Positions 17,422 to 26,152 are shown, counted from the stretch's first letter. The stretch: DNA of 64,000 nucleotides from Azospirillum sp. B510 (GCF_000010725.1 NC_013857.1:62001-126000); one strand, 5' to 3'. Notes: generated from the sequence alone by a model not told the origin. Program-made: numbers and translations.

Positions 17422-18033
17422 TCAGTCCGCAGGGGCTTGCGATCGGGAGGCTGCGGTGGGCGCCGGGTTTGCAACCTGAAGCCTTTTCACAGCATCGGCA
17501 AGCAGTGGAAACAGGCCCTGCAATTTGTTGAGATCCCAGCTTCCGTCTTCCGACCTGTACCAACGGAGCATGTACCGGCGGCCAACCACCAGTTCCTTGT
17601 CGTTGAGAACCGACAGCATATCCTCGGCGACGGCCCGCATGGGGGGCGGAAGGGTGGGACCGATGATGTATTCCAATGTGATTGGATCGATGTCCAGCCA
17701 TCCTGGCTCAGCCTTGAACGGGTCGAGAAAGGCTTTCTTCTTCTTTAGAAGATTGACCCGAGGTTCGGCATATCGGTAATTGAGCCACTCATACGTATAG
17801 GCTGAATTAACATCCTTGGCGATGAAGTGATCCACTTGGCCTAATGCTATACTGAAGCCCATATAGGCACAGCATCCATCGAAAGCGTCTTGAACAGCCA
17901 AACGGTATTCGTTCCAGTAATCGGGATATTGGGAGGCCTTCTTGTCCGGATTCCTCGCAAGCCAGGCGTTTCCGCGATCCCTTACCTCTTTCCTGAACCC
18001 ATCCGGCTCTTCCTTTGGGGTAAAGCGCCTCAT
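17422..18033 (-). CDS. divergent HNH-like nuclease, partner of the AAA ATPase (PtuB-like)
   Basis: 203 residues. The central segment GQVDHFIAKD (about 65-74) followed by YEWLNYRYAEPRVNLLK (about 81-97) matches the layout of HNH proteins of the PtuB/TIGR02646 kind (I/V-E/D-H-F-x-x-K, then W-L-N, then N-x-x-K): His69 and Asn94 would be catalytic or metal-binding. The zinc-binding CxxC pairs usual in this group are reduced to CC at 54-55, so it is a divergent or zinc-free version. Its ATG overlaps the ATPase stop by one base (TGATG), showing coupled translation. Base composition is unlike the flanks: 55 of 120 bases at 17761-17880 are G/C. Function as anti-phage effector is inferred from context. 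Confidence 0.65.
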   Translation of the reverse strand: MRRFTPKEEPDGFRKEVRDRGNAWLARNPDKKASQYPDYWNEYRLAVQDAFDGCCAYMGFSIALGQVDHFIAKDVNSAYTYEWLNYRYAEPRVNLLKKKKAFLDPFKAEPGWLDIDPITLEYIIGPTLPPPMRAVAEDMLSVLNDKELVVGRRYMLRWYRSEDGSWDLNKLQGLFPLLADAVKRLQVANPAPTAASRSQAPAD

Positions 18034-19373
18034 CAGTCCGCCTTTTCGCCGGATAGCGAGCGTTTGAAAAGCACCCATTCGGCCCAGACCGGATCCATGC
18101 TGGGAAGCAATCGGGCCAGGAGCCCATCGATCCGTTTGATATCGGCGTCGGGCGGGCGCACGCCTTTCGTTCGGGTTCGGCTGCGCATCAAGGCGGTTGC
18201 CTCGTTGATCGCCTGTTCCGCATCCAGCGAGCGGGCCTCATCGAGGGCGAAGATATCGGAGGTCAGCCAGCGGCCGACCTCGCCACGCCGTTGCCAGATC
18301 TCCGGGTTGAGTTGCGCCTCGCCCTTCACGAGTTGCAGGTGGGACAATCGATCCCGCTTTTCATCGAATTCCGGTTCGAGCGATGCCAGGACCAGTGTAG
18401 AATGGGTGGAGACGAGGATCTGTACCGTAACCTTCTTGTCCAGAAGCTCGGCCACCGTCAGCAGTGATGGCAGGATGCGGCGTTGCCATTTGGGGTGAAG
18501 ATGGGCTTCGATCTCGTCGAGGATCAGGATGATCCGCCTTTCCCGATGGGAGCCGATGACCTCGGACTGGAGGTCGTGCTGGTGCCATGTCCAGACCAGG
18601 AAATAGGCCAGCGCCAGGATGCGGCGGATCGCCGCCGACGCATGACGCAGCGGAACGATGCCATAGGGCGTTTGAAGCGCGGGGATGCTCGATACGTCCG
18701 GGCCGGGCATCCGGACCGGGGACGAGGCGGGCCGCATCGTCTCGCCGGGGGGCGAGAGATGAGCCAGAACCGCGATGAAGGTGTCGAACAGGGCCGGCTC
18801 GCGCTTTTCCCATTCCAGCCAGTCGCGCTCCAGTCCTTCACAAACCGTCACTTCGCCCTTGAACGCGTCGGGCACACGCTTGCCGTTCCACACCTCATCC
18901 TTGGTGAAGTGGAAGGCCGGCGCACGGTCCGGGTCGTCGATGCCCTGCGATGGTGCCACCCGGTAGTAATGGCGGGCGGGATCCCAGACGGAGAATCCGC
19001 CATCGAGGCGGGCGTAGATCACCAGCCCGGGAATCGGCGGGCGCGTTCGTGCCTTTCGTCTCCAGTCGGCGATTGTCGGATCGAAAGAAAACTCCTGCGG
19101 TATGTCTTTCCCGGACCGGCCGCAGGTGACGGCGGTGATCGTGCTTTCCCCGACCCTCTTCCTCTTCGCGTCACGATCCGCGATCGGCAGGATGAAGCGG
19201 TTGGGGATCGCGGGGCCATCGGGCCAGTCGCGGGCGCAGACCCACCAGGCCACGTCCAACAGCAGTGTCTTACCTAGTCCGTTGTCGCCAGTGAGAACGG
19301 TCATCCGTTCTCCCAACTCCATTTCGAATAGGGGGGCGGGACCGATGTTGGTCGTCTTCAAGGAGCGAAGCAT
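18033..19373 (-). CDS. AAA family ATPase of ABC/OLD-like type (PtuA-like)
   Basis: A 446-residue ATPase. Walker A GDNGLGKT is at 29-36 right after the N-terminal beta hairpin, as in RecF/OLD/PtuA-like 'AAA_15/AAA_21' proteins; Walker B ILILDEIEAHLHPKWQ is near 281-296 and the sensor ILVSTHST near 317. There is no TOPRIM domain, which separates it from OLD nucleases. Such ATPases pair with small HNH nucleases in Septu (PtuA-PtuB) and some retron systems. The gene opens at ATG 19373 with only 70 bases before the upstream minus-strand gene, so it may use that gene's promoter. GC is uneven and lower than in smc. Role in defence is inferred, not shown. Confidence 0.7.
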   Translation of the reverse strand: MLRSLKTTNIGPAPLFEMELGERMTVLTGDNGLGKTLLLDVAWWVCARDWPDGPAIPNRFILPIADRDAKRKRVGESTITAVTCGRSGKDIPQEFSFDPTIADWRRKARTRPPIPGLVIYARLDGGFSVWDPARHYYRVAPSQGIDDPDRAPAFHFTKDEVWNGKRVPDAFKGEVTVCEGLERDWLEWEKREPALFDTFIAVLAHLSPPGETMRPASSPVRMPGPDVSSIPALQTPYGIVPLRHASAAIRRILALAYFLVWTWHQHDLQSEVIGSHRERRIILILDEIEAHLHPKWQRRILPSLLTVAELLDKKVTVQILVSTHSTLVLASLEPEFDEKRDRLSHLQLVKGEAQLNPEIWQRRGEVGRWLTSDIFALDEARSLDAEQAINEATALMRSRTRTKGVRPPDADIKRIDGLLARLLPSMDPVWAEWVLFKRSLSGEKAD

Positions 19374-19443
19374 GAAACGTCCATCATGGCACGGGTGACG
19401 GCATCGCGGAGTGGCTGCAAAATCTGTAGCGAAGTGTCTAAGC

Positions 19444-20478
19444 TCATCCCCCCCGCTTCCACACCGTCGTCTCGATGTAGCGGCTGGCCAGGAACCGGTA
19501 GGTCTGCTTCTGCAACGCCTCGACCTTGGGCGAGCGCTCCATGCCGATCTCGTCCCAGCCGCGCAGAAGATCCTCCCATTCCAGCAGCTTGGCGCGCAGG
19601 TCGTCGCGGATCTTGCGGATGAACTGCACGGTCGGGTGGAAGTTGCGCAGCGCGCCGACGATGTCGCCGGTCTGGGCGTCGGCCTGATCGAAGATCATGT
19701 CATATTCGCGCACCGGCTTGCGGATCAGCCCCTGCATGCGGTTCAGCTCGCTACAGAAGGTGCGGTCGGTGCGGTAGATCGTGGCGAGCTTGCCCATCGA
19801 CTGGTCGATCCGGCGGATATGCTTGAACCGGTCGCGCAGCGCCTCGATGTAGGACAGTTCCTGCGCCAGATCGTCGATGCGGTCGGTCAGATATTGTTCT
19901 GCATTGTTGGTCAGCTTCAGCCGTTCGGCGATCTTGCCGAAGGCCGCCTTCATCTTCTCCTGGGTCTGCGGATCCTCCAGCAGCTGCTCAAGCTCCGACT
20001 GGTCGGAAACGATGATCTCGTTGCCGGTGAAGGACGAGACGATCTGCATGGTCAGCCGCCCTTTGGCGGTGATGCGGTGCCTGTCCTCCACCGACCAGGA
20101 GGCCCGGCCGTCCAGCAGCTCGCCGGGGATTTCCTCGCCCGGCCTGATCTGCTTCACGAAGGCCAACCCCTGTTCGATGACCTCCAGCAGGCGGGCGTCG
20201 TGGCTGCCATCCTCGATCTGGAAGGACTCCATCAGGGTGGGAAAGGCCAGGGCCACCTTCAGGTCGCCCAGCAGGATGTTCAGCACCGCGTCCTTGCTGT
20301 TCGGCTCCTGGCAAAAGAAGGCGCCGGGCAGGCTGAAAACCTTGTGCTTGAAATCGAAATGGGTGTCCCGCATCGGCTGGACCAGCACATTCTCCTGGGC
20401 GGCCTTTTCAGCGATGGCGGCCTCCGGAGCGGCTTCCGAAGGGGCGGCGGTCTCGTCGCTGCTGGAGATGTCGGTCAT
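19444..20478 (-). CDS. conserved helical protein of unknown function
   Basis: A 344-residue soluble protein without signal peptide or membrane segment. After an Ala/Glu/Ser-rich disordered start (1-30), the rest is predicted mostly helical, with charged stretches such as LEQLLEDPQTQEKMKAAFGK and ELSYIEALRDRFKHI that may form coiled coils. I do not recognise the family. Base composition matches the chromosome, so it is not part of the imported-looking ATPase/HNH pair, although it lies directly upstream on the same strand. Start ATG at 20478; the puuB-like gene lies upstream on the same strand with a 69-base gap. Confidence 0.75.
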   Translation of the reverse strand: MTDISSSDETAAPSEAAPEAAIAEKAAQENVLVQPMRDTHFDFKHKVFSLPGAFFCQEPNSKDAVLNILLGDLKVALAFPTLMESFQIEDGSHDARLLEVIEQGLAFVKQIRPGEEIPGELLDGRASWSVEDRHRITAKGRLTMQIVSSFTGNEIIVSDQSELEQLLEDPQTQEKMKAAFGKIAERLKLTNNAEQYLTDRIDDLAQELSYIEALRDRFKHIRRIDQSMGKLATIYRTDRTFCSELNRMQGLIRKPVREYDMIFDQADAQTGDIVGALRNFHPTVQFIRKIRDDLRAKLLEWEDLLRGWDEIGMERSPKVEALQKQTYRFLASRYIETTVWKRGG

Positions 20479-20547
20479 GGGCGGGCGCGGGACTCGGGGG
20501 GCGGGTGTTGGGGATCGGGTGGGGTGGCCGTCGGTTGCCTCAGCAGA

Positions 20548-21828
20548 CTACAGCAGATCGCGCAGCCGGAACCACATCATTGCGAGGACCAGTGCCGGCG
20601 TGCGGAACCGCCGCCCGCCGGGGAAGGGGATGTGCGGCAGGCGGGCGAACACGTCGAAGCGCCCGGCGGTGCCGCTCACCGCCTCCGCCATCAGCCGCCC
20701 TGCCATGCCGGCAAGCGCCACGCCATGCCCGGAATAGCCGTGGGCGTAAAGCGTCGTCGGCGACAGCCGGCCCAGATGCGGCATGCGGTTCATGGTGATG
20801 GCGACCCGCCCGCCCCAGAAATACTCGACCCTGGCATCCTTCAGGCCGGGATAGACCGCCAGCATCTTCAGCCGCATCGCCTGTTTCAGCCCCGGCGCGT
20901 CCACCCCGGAATAGCTGACGCCACCGCCGAACAGCAGCCGGTGGTCGGCGGAGCGGCGGAAATAGTTCAGCGAGAATTTCAGGTCGGATACGGCGATGTT
21001 CGTCGGCAACAGAGCGAGCGCTCGTTTTTCTCCCAGCGGCTCGGTGGCGATCATATAGGTCGCCACCGGCATGATGGTGCGGTCGAGCGCCGGGATGACG
21101 CCGCCGAGATAGGCGTTGCCGGCCAGGATCAGATGCTTCGCCGTCACCCGGCCGCGCTCGGTGCGGACCCAGGGGGCCGCCCCACTGTCGATGGCGACCG
21201 CACGGCTGTTCTCGAAGATGCGAACCCCGGCGCCGGCGGCGGCGCGGGCGAGGCCGAGCGCGTAGTTCAGCGGGTGCAGATGGCCGCTGCCCTCGTCCAG
21301 CAGGCCGCCGATATAGGCGTCGCTGCCGATATGCGCGCGGATGCCGTCGCGGTCGAGCCGCCGCACCCGGTCATAGCCGTAGCCCTCGCGCATCTCGCGC
21401 TCCATCGCCGCCACGTCCTGCATGTGGCGCGGCTTCAGCGCGGCGTAGGCGAAGCCCCAGGTCAGGTCGCAGGCGATGGCGTGGCGTTCGACGCGTTCGG
21501 CAAGCTGGGCCTTGGCCTCCTCGCCGAAGGCCCACAGGCGGCGGGCGTCCTCCTTGCCGACCCAGCCCTCGACGGTCGCCATCGGCTTGTTGTAGCCGGT
21601 GATGATTTGGCCGCCGTTGCGGCCCGAGGCCCCCCAGCCGCAGCGTTCCGCCTCCAGCAACACGACGTCGAAGCCGCGCTCGGCCAGTTCCAGCGCCGTG
21701 GTCAGGCCGGTGTAGCCGCCGCCGACGATGCAGACGTCGCAGGCGATCGCGCCCTCCAGGACGGGGTGGTCGATGCGCGGCGCGGCGGAGGCCGCGTACC
21801 AGCTGTTGAGGTAAGTGGCTTTCGGCAT
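20548..21828 (-). CDS. puuB: gamma-glutamylputrescine oxidase-like FAD enzyme
   Basis: A 426-residue flavoprotein of the DAO family. FAD-binding GGGYTGLT lies near residues 36-43, followed by RCGWGASGRNGGQIITGYN, the hallmark of the PuuB/OrdL group. C-terminal HLGRLSPTTLYAHGYSGHGVALAG is the second FAD contact. PuuB oxidises gamma-glutamylputrescine to the aldehyde with H2O2 release in putrescine catabolism. The neighbour 167 bases away on the opposite strand is a PuuA-like glutamine synthetase homologue, which strongly supports the role. Aldehyde dehydrogenase PuuC and hydrolase PuuD are not adjacent. Confidence 0.87.
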   Translation of the reverse strand: MPKATYLNSWYAASAAPRIDHPVLEGAIACDVCIVGGGYTGLTTALELAERGFDVVLLEAERCGWGASGRNGGQIITGYNKPMATVEGWVGKEDARRLWAFGEEAKAQLAERVERHAIACDLTWGFAYAALKPRHMQDVAAMEREMREGYGYDRVRRLDRDGIRAHIGSDAYIGGLLDEGSGHLHPLNYALGLARAAAGAGVRIFENSRAVAIDSGAAPWVRTERGRVTAKHLILAGNAYLGGVIPALDRTIMPVATYMIATEPLGEKRALALLPTNIAVSDLKFSLNYFRRSADHRLLFGGGVSYSGVDAPGLKQAMRLKMLAVYPGLKDARVEYFWGGRVAITMNRMPHLGRLSPTTLYAHGYSGHGVALAGMAGRLMAEAVSGTAGRFDVFARLPHIPFPGGRRFRTPALVLAMMWFRLRDLL

Positions 21829-21920
21829 GGCCGCAGTTAAGTCCCGGCCATGGGGTCAGGTCAACGGAAAGGCGGCGTTTTCACCGAAGCGTCATGCTGA
21901 AGCCTCTGGCGCGCTCCGCC

Positions 21921-21950
21921 TGAACGGCGTCATAGTGTCGCTGTCGTTCA
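21921..21950. promoter_or_regulatory. inverted repeat in puuB/puuA divergent promoter region
   Basis: TGAACG (21921-21926) and CGTTCA (21945-21950) are inverted with an 18-base spacer, within the 167-base gap that must hold both promoters. A candidate regulator site; nothing else supports it. Confidence 0.3.
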
Positions 21951-21995
21951 CAGCACGGAGGGGGCTGCCATCGTTCGGGGCGGTCCGCCATACCC

Positions 21996-23339
21996 ATGGG
22001 TTTCATGGAAGACTTCATCAAGAAGAACCGCATCACCGAAGTCGAATGCCTTGTGCCCGACATGTCGGGCATCGCGCGGGGAAAGATCGTTCCCGCCGAA
22101 AAATTCCTCCGCATCCTGCGCGACCGCGGTCTGCGCCTGCCCGAGGCGATCTTCGTCCAGACCGTGACCGGCGAGTTTCCCGATGACGAGGACATCACCT
22201 CGGACGAGAACTCCGACATCTACATGATCCCGGACGAACGGACGATCCGCTTCGTTCCCTGGTACACCGAGCCGACGGCGCAGGTCATCACCGATTGCGT
22301 CTATGCTGATGGCCGCCCGGTCGATGTTTCGCCGCGCCATGTCCTGAAGCGGGTGCTGTCGCTGTACGAGGAGCGCGGCTGGAAGCCGCTGGTGGCGCCG
22401 GAGCTGGAATTCTTCCTGGTCCAGGTCAACAAGGACCCCGACTATCCGCTGGTTCCGCCGGTCGGGCGCAACGGCCGGATGGAGAGCGGGCGGCAGGCCT
22501 TCGGCATCGACGCCGTCAATGAATTCGACCCGATCTTCGAGGCGGTCTATGATTTCTGCGAAAAGCAGGACATCGACATCGACACGCTGACCCACGAGGC
22601 CGGCGCCGCCCAGATCGAGATCAACTTCAACCATGGCGACGCGCTGGAACTGGCCGACCAGGCCTTCCTGTTCAAGCGCACGGCGCGCGAGGCGGCGATC
22701 CGCCATCAGGTCTACGCCACCTTCATGGCCAAGCCGATGCAGGGCGAACCCGGCAGCGCCATGCACATCCACCAGTCGGTGGTCGACGCCGACAGCGGCC
22801 GCAACCTGTTCGCCAACCCGGACGGCACCGACAGCCCGCTGTTCCTGTCGCACATCGCCGGGTTGCAGAAATACCTGCCCTACGCGATGCCGCTGCTGGC
22901 GCCCAACGTCAACAGCTATCGCCGGCTGGTCCCGAACTCCGACGCGCCGATCAATGTCCATTGGGGCCGCGACAACCGCACCACCGGCCTGCGCGTGCCC
23001 GTCTCGCCGCCCGACGCCCGCCGGGTCGAGAACCGCGTGGCCGGGGCCGACGCCAACCCCTATCTCGCCATCGCCGCGTCGCTGGCCTGCGGCTATATCG
23101 GCATGACCCAGGGGCTGGAGCCGAACGATCCGATCAAGGGCTCGGCCTACCGCCTCGCCTTCACCCTGCCGCGCCACCAGTCGGAGGCGCTGAGCAAGTT
23201 CAACGCCTGCAAGCCGCTGAAGGAAATCCTCGGCGAGCGTTTCATCGACGCCGTCGATTGCGTGAAGCAGGCGGAATATAAGGCCTACAACCGCGTCATC
23301 AGCTCGTGGGAGCGGGAAAACCTGCTGCTGAACGTCTGA
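21996..23339 (+). CDS. puuA: gamma-glutamylputrescine synthetase-like (glutamine synthetase family)
   Basis: A 447-residue ATP-dependent ligase of the glutamine synthetase superfamily. The beta-grasp N domain (about 10-110) is followed by the catalytic domain: VAPELEFFLV (metal Glu), AAQIEINFNHGD, SAMHIHQSV (His of the ATP site), NSYRRLVP and ENRVAGADANPYLAIA. Sequence and length match PuuA, which joins glutamate to putrescine, better than GlnA because the adenylylation loop of nitrogen-controlled GlnA is absent. Start is one of two close ATGs (21996 or 22005); no strong ribosome site. It is divergent from puuB, giving the first two steps of the Puu route. Confidence 0.88.
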   Translation: MGFMEDFIKKNRITEVECLVPDMSGIARGKIVPAEKFLRILRDRGLRLPEAIFVQTVTGEFPDDEDITSDENSDIYMIPDERTIRFVPWYTEPTAQVITDCVYADGRPVDVSPRHVLKRVLSLYEERGWKPLVAPELEFFLVQVNKDPDYPLVPPVGRNGRMESGRQAFGIDAVNEFDPIFEAVYDFCEKQDIDIDTLTHEAGAAQIEINFNHGDALELADQAFLFKRTAREAAIRHQVYATFMAKPMQGEPGSAMHIHQSVVDADSGRNLFANPDGTDSPLFLSHIAGLQKYLPYAMPLLAPNVNSYRRLVPNSDAPINVHWGRDNRTTGLRVPVSPPDARRVENRVAGADANPYLAIAASLACGYIGMTQGLEPNDPIKGSAYRLAFTLPRHQSEALSKFNACKPLKEILGERFIDAVDCVKQAEYKAYNRVISSWERENLLLNV

Positions 23340-23350
23340 GCGGGCTTGCC

Positions 23351-23375
23351 GCGTGGCGGCATGCCGCCGCCACGC
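23351..23375. terminator. bidirectional terminator hairpin
   Basis: A perfect 10-base stem (23351-23360 with 23366-23375) and 5-base loop sits between convergent puuA and the methyltransferase gene. No T run. Confidence 0.55.
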
Positions 23376-23395
23376 CGCCCTGTGCCTCGATCGCG

Positions 23396-24319
23396 TCAGC
23401 CGATGCGGGTTCCGCCCGGCGTCAGCCGGCCGGCGAGCGCCGCGATGTGGTCGGGCCCGATGCCGCAGCAGCCGCCGACGATGGAGGCTCCGGCCTCCAC
23501 CCAGCTTTCGGCCCAGCGCAGGTAGCTCGCCGGGTCGAGGTCGTCGCGGATCGGGTCCAGCCCGTCATTGGCCTCCGCCGTCTTCGGCTGGGGCGGGAAG
23601 GCGTTGGCATAAACGCCGATCCTGAGCGCGGCGGCCTCCGGCTGTGCCCGCGCCGTCTCGACGGCGGCCCGCATCACCTCGGGCTGGCTGCAATTGAACA
23701 GCAGCGCCCGCGCCCCCAGCCCGGCGGCGGTCCGCGCCGCGTCGGCCACCGATTCGCCCGAGCGCAGGGCCGGGGCGCTGCGCCCGGCGGCCACCGCCCC
23801 GGCATCGGTGTCGTCGAGGGTGAAGGAGAGCCAGAGCGGCCGCGCATCATCCCCCAGCACGCGGCGCACCGCCCGCGCCTCGTCGAGCGCGCTCTGGGTT
23901 TCGGCCAGCCAGACATCGACATGCGGCGCCAGCCCGTCCACCAGCACCCGCAGGATGGCGTCGACCTGCTCGGGCAGGAACAGGTCGGGCCGGTAGGAGC
24001 CGAACACCGGTGGCAGCGAGCCGGCGGCCTTGACGCCGTGGGCGTCCGCCACCGACCGGGCGAGCCGGCCGGCGCGGTCGGCCAGGGCCAGCCCCTGCGC
24101 GTCGAAGCGGTCGCGGCCGATGTGGAAGGGGACCACGGCATAGCTGTTGCTGGTCAGCATGTCGGCGCCGGCGCGGGCGAAAGACTCGTGCGCCTGCCGG
24201 ACATGGTCGGGAGACTCGATCAGGGCGAGGGCGGACCATTCCGGCTGGCGGAACGGCGCGCCGATGCGTTGAAGCTCCCGGCCCATGCCGCCATCCAGGA
24301 TGATCGTTTCCTCAGTCAT
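23396..24319 (-). CDS. homocysteine S-methyltransferase family protein
   Basis: A 307-residue TIM-barrel methyltransferase. The start IILDGGMGRELQRIG is typical of the Hcy-binding family, and the three zinc-binding Cys are present: one in LLFNCSQPE (about 203) and the pair in GGCCGIGPDHI (about 288-289). Family members (MmuM, BHMT, the N-terminal domain of MetH) move a methyl group from S-methylmethionine or betaine to homocysteine. No cobalamin or folate domain is attached, so S-methylmethionine or a similar donor is likely; the actual donor is unknown. Faces the ABC substrate-binding gene across a 126-base gap. Confidence 0.85.
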   Translation of the reverse strand: MTEETIILDGGMGRELQRIGAPFRQPEWSALALIESPDHVRQAHESFARAGADMLTSNSYAVVPFHIGRDRFDAQGLALADRAGRLARSVADAHGVKAAGSLPPVFGSYRPDLFLPEQVDAILRVLVDGLAPHVDVWLAETQSALDEARAVRRVLGDDARPLWLSFTLDDTDAGAVAAGRSAPALRSGESVADAARTAAGLGARALLFNCSQPEVMRAAVETARAQPEAAALRIGVYANAFPPQPKTAEANDGLDPIRDDLDPASYLRWAESWVEAGASIVGGCCGIGPDHIAALAGRLTPGGTRIG

Positions 24320-24380
24320 TCCATGCTCCGTTGCAACCGGTGTCGAGTTGGGGGATTGTCCTAATCGAAAGTGAAGGGCG

Positions 24381-24445
24381 TTGACAATCTATATAAATAA
24401 CATGGAGAATAATGGTCATATAACACATATTGTACAGGGTTTTCC
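24381..24445 (+). promoter_or_regulatory. candidate promoter region of ABC binding-protein gene
   Basis: A TTGACA hexamer (24381-24386) opens an unusually AT-rich 60 bases; the best -10 is uncertain (AGAATA about 19 bases on). ACAAT near 24384 and ATTGT near 24429 are inverted and may bracket a regulator site. Confidence 0.4.
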
Positions 24446-25273
24446 ATGTTGAAACGACTCGCCTTCGCCGCCGCCGCCTTCGTCGCCATCCAGGCCGCCA
24501 CGCCGATGGCGTGGGCCGGGGAGATCCTGGACCGCGTGACCAAGCGGGGCGAGGTGAAGCTCGTCCTGCTGAACGACTATCCGCCCTTCTCCTTCATCAA
24601 CGACAAGAACGAGCTGGTCGGATTCGACATCGACGTCGCCAAGGCCTTCGCCGAGCGCCTCGGGGTCAAGCTGTCCATCGACACCCCGGCCTGGGAGGTG
24701 ATCGCCGCCGGCAATTGGCGGGGCCGCTGGGACATCTGCATCTGCTCGATGACCCCGACGGCGGAGCGCGCCGAGGTTCTCGATTTCCCGGTGAAATATT
24801 ACGAGTCGCCCGCCGTCCTGGTGGTCCATAAGGACGAGGCGCGGATCAAGGGCATCGGCGACATCACCGGCAAGACGGTGGCGGCCCAGTCCGGCGCCTC
24901 CTACGAGGCCTATCTCCAGCACGCGCTGAAGATCACGGCCCCCGACGCCCAGCAACCCAGCTTCCCCTTCGGCAAGGTGACGGTGGCGCCGTACGAGACG
25001 GAGACGGTGGCCTTCCAGGATCTCGGCCTCGGCGGCGGCAAGCGGCTGGACGCGGTCATCACCAACTACATCACCGCCAAGGAGCGCATCGACGCCACCG
25101 GCCAGTTCAAGATCGTCTCGGACAAGCTCTATGCCGAGCCCAATTGGGTTGCGGTGGAAAAGGGCGATGCGGCATGGTCGGCCAAGGTGAAGGCGACCAT
25201 CGAGGCGTTGAAGGCGGACGGCACCCTGTCGGCCATCTCCAAGCGCTGGATCGGCATCGACATCACGGGCTGA
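24446..25273 (+). CDS. amino-acid ABC transporter substrate-binding protein
   Basis: A 275-residue periplasmic binding protein of family 3. A Sec signal peptide covers residues 1-24 (AAAAFVAIQAATPMAWA). The mature N terminus carries ILDRVTKRGEVKLVLLNDYPPFSF, then ELVGFDIDVAKAFAERLGV and WDICICSMTPTAERAEVLDFP, the classical ligand-cleft signature for polar amino acids. C-terminal KADGTLSAISKRWIG ends the fold. It would bind an amino acid or small amine for the adjacent permease. Start ATG at 24446; the first half of the upstream gap is AT-rich. Confidence 0.88.
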   Translation: MLKRLAFAAAAFVAIQAATPMAWAGEILDRVTKRGEVKLVLLNDYPPFSFINDKNELVGFDIDVAKAFAERLGVKLSIDTPAWEVIAAGNWRGRWDICICSMTPTAERAEVLDFPVKYYESPAVLVVHKDEARIKGIGDITGKTVAAQSGASYEAYLQHALKITAPDAQQPSFPFGKVTVAPYETETVAFQDLGLGGGKRLDAVITNYITAKERIDATGQFKIVSDKLYAEPNWVAVEKGDAAWSAKVKATIEALKADGTLSAISKRWIGIDITG

Positions 25274-25336
25274 TGGAAACATGGCGGATCCTGGCGGATG
25301 GTCCCGGAAACGGGGCCGCCGCCGGGGCGCAGGCGG

Positions 25337-26152
25337 ATGGACGGAATGACGGACGGTGTTGCGGCGGCGTTGGGGTCTGGTCGGCAGGCGGCGTTCAGGA
25401 TCAAGGTGGCGGTGGTCTGGGGGGCGCTGGCGCTTCTGCTTCTGGCGTTCTTCCAGAGTTTCGACCTGAAATTCGCGCTGATCGCGGAGAAGCTGCCGTT
25501 CCTGCTCGGCCTGCGCCTGACGCCCGGCGGCTTCCTGCAAGGGGCGGCGCTGACGCTGCTGATCTGCCTGCTGTCGATCGCGCTCAGCATCGTCATCGGC
25601 GTGCTGGCCACCGCCGGGCGGCTGTCGACCAATCCGGTCGCCTATGGGGTGGCGACCTTCTATGGTTCCTTCTTCCGCGGCACGCCGCTGATGGTGCAGC
25701 TGCTGCTGCTTTATCTCGGCCTTCCGCAGTTGGGGCCGGTTCCGGCGGCGCTGCCTTGCGGCGTGCTGGCGCTGTCGCTCAATTACGGCGCCTATCTCAG
25801 CGAGATTTTCCGGGCCGGCGTGCAGTCGGTCGCCCCCGGCCAGCGTGAGGCCGCCATGGCGCTCGGCCTGTCGCGCGGACAGATCGCCTGGACGGTGATC
25901 CTGCCGCAGGCCACCCGTTTCGTCATCCCGCCCACCGGCGCCCAGTTCGTCGCGATGCTGAAGGACTCGTCGCTGGTCTCGGTCACCGGGCTGTGGGAGA
26001 TCAATTTCCTGGCGCAATCCTATGGCCGCTCCAGCTACCGCTATGTCGAGATGCTGCTGACGGCGGCGGTGGTCTATTGGATGCTGTCGCTGATCTTCGA
26101 GCATGTGCAAAGCCGGCTCGAGGTCCGCTATGGCCGGGCTTATCAGCGCTGA
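25337..26152 (+). CDS. amino-acid ABC transporter permease (HisM/GlnP type)
   Basis: About 271 residues with several hydrophobic membrane segments. The binding-protein-dependent permease loop that contacts the ATPase is clear: REAAMALGLSRGQIAWTVILPQATR (EAA motif, about 176-200), and FYGSFFRGTPLMVQLLLLYLG is typical of the polar amino-acid family. I prefer the start at 25337 (after GGCGCAGGCGG), 13 codons into the open frame, since the extra N terminus is Pro/Arg-rich. It follows the binding protein by 63 bases. No ATP-binding subunit gene follows or precedes, so the ATPase must be shared or encoded elsewhere. Confidence 0.87.
   Translation: MDGMTDGVAAALGSGRQAAFRIKVAVVWGALALLLLAFFQSFDLKFALIAEKLPFLLGLRLTPGGFLQGAALTLLICLLSIALSIVIGVLATAGRLSTNPVAYGVATFYGSFFRGTPLMVQLLLLYLGLPQLGPVPAALPCGVLALSLNYGAYLSEIFRAGVQSVAPGQREAAMALGLSRGQIAWTVILPQATRFVIPPTGAQFVAMLKDSSLVSVTGLWEINFLAQSYGRSSYRYVEMLLTAAVVYWMLSLIFEHVQSRLEVRYGRAYQR

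Noticed and set aside
13945..19373. smc plus ATPase plus HNH considered as a Wadjet-like (SMC-type) defence system
   Set aside because: The SMC is the ordinary housekeeping protein with hinge and long coiled coils, on the opposite strand; no JetA/JetB/JetD-like genes are present.
9925..21024. GAGCGAGCGCTCG palindrome found at 9925-9937 and 21012-21024, both inside DAO-family oxidase genes
   Set aside because: Both copies encode Arg-Ala-Leu-Ala in unrelated positions of the two proteins; two copies are too few to claim a functional motif.
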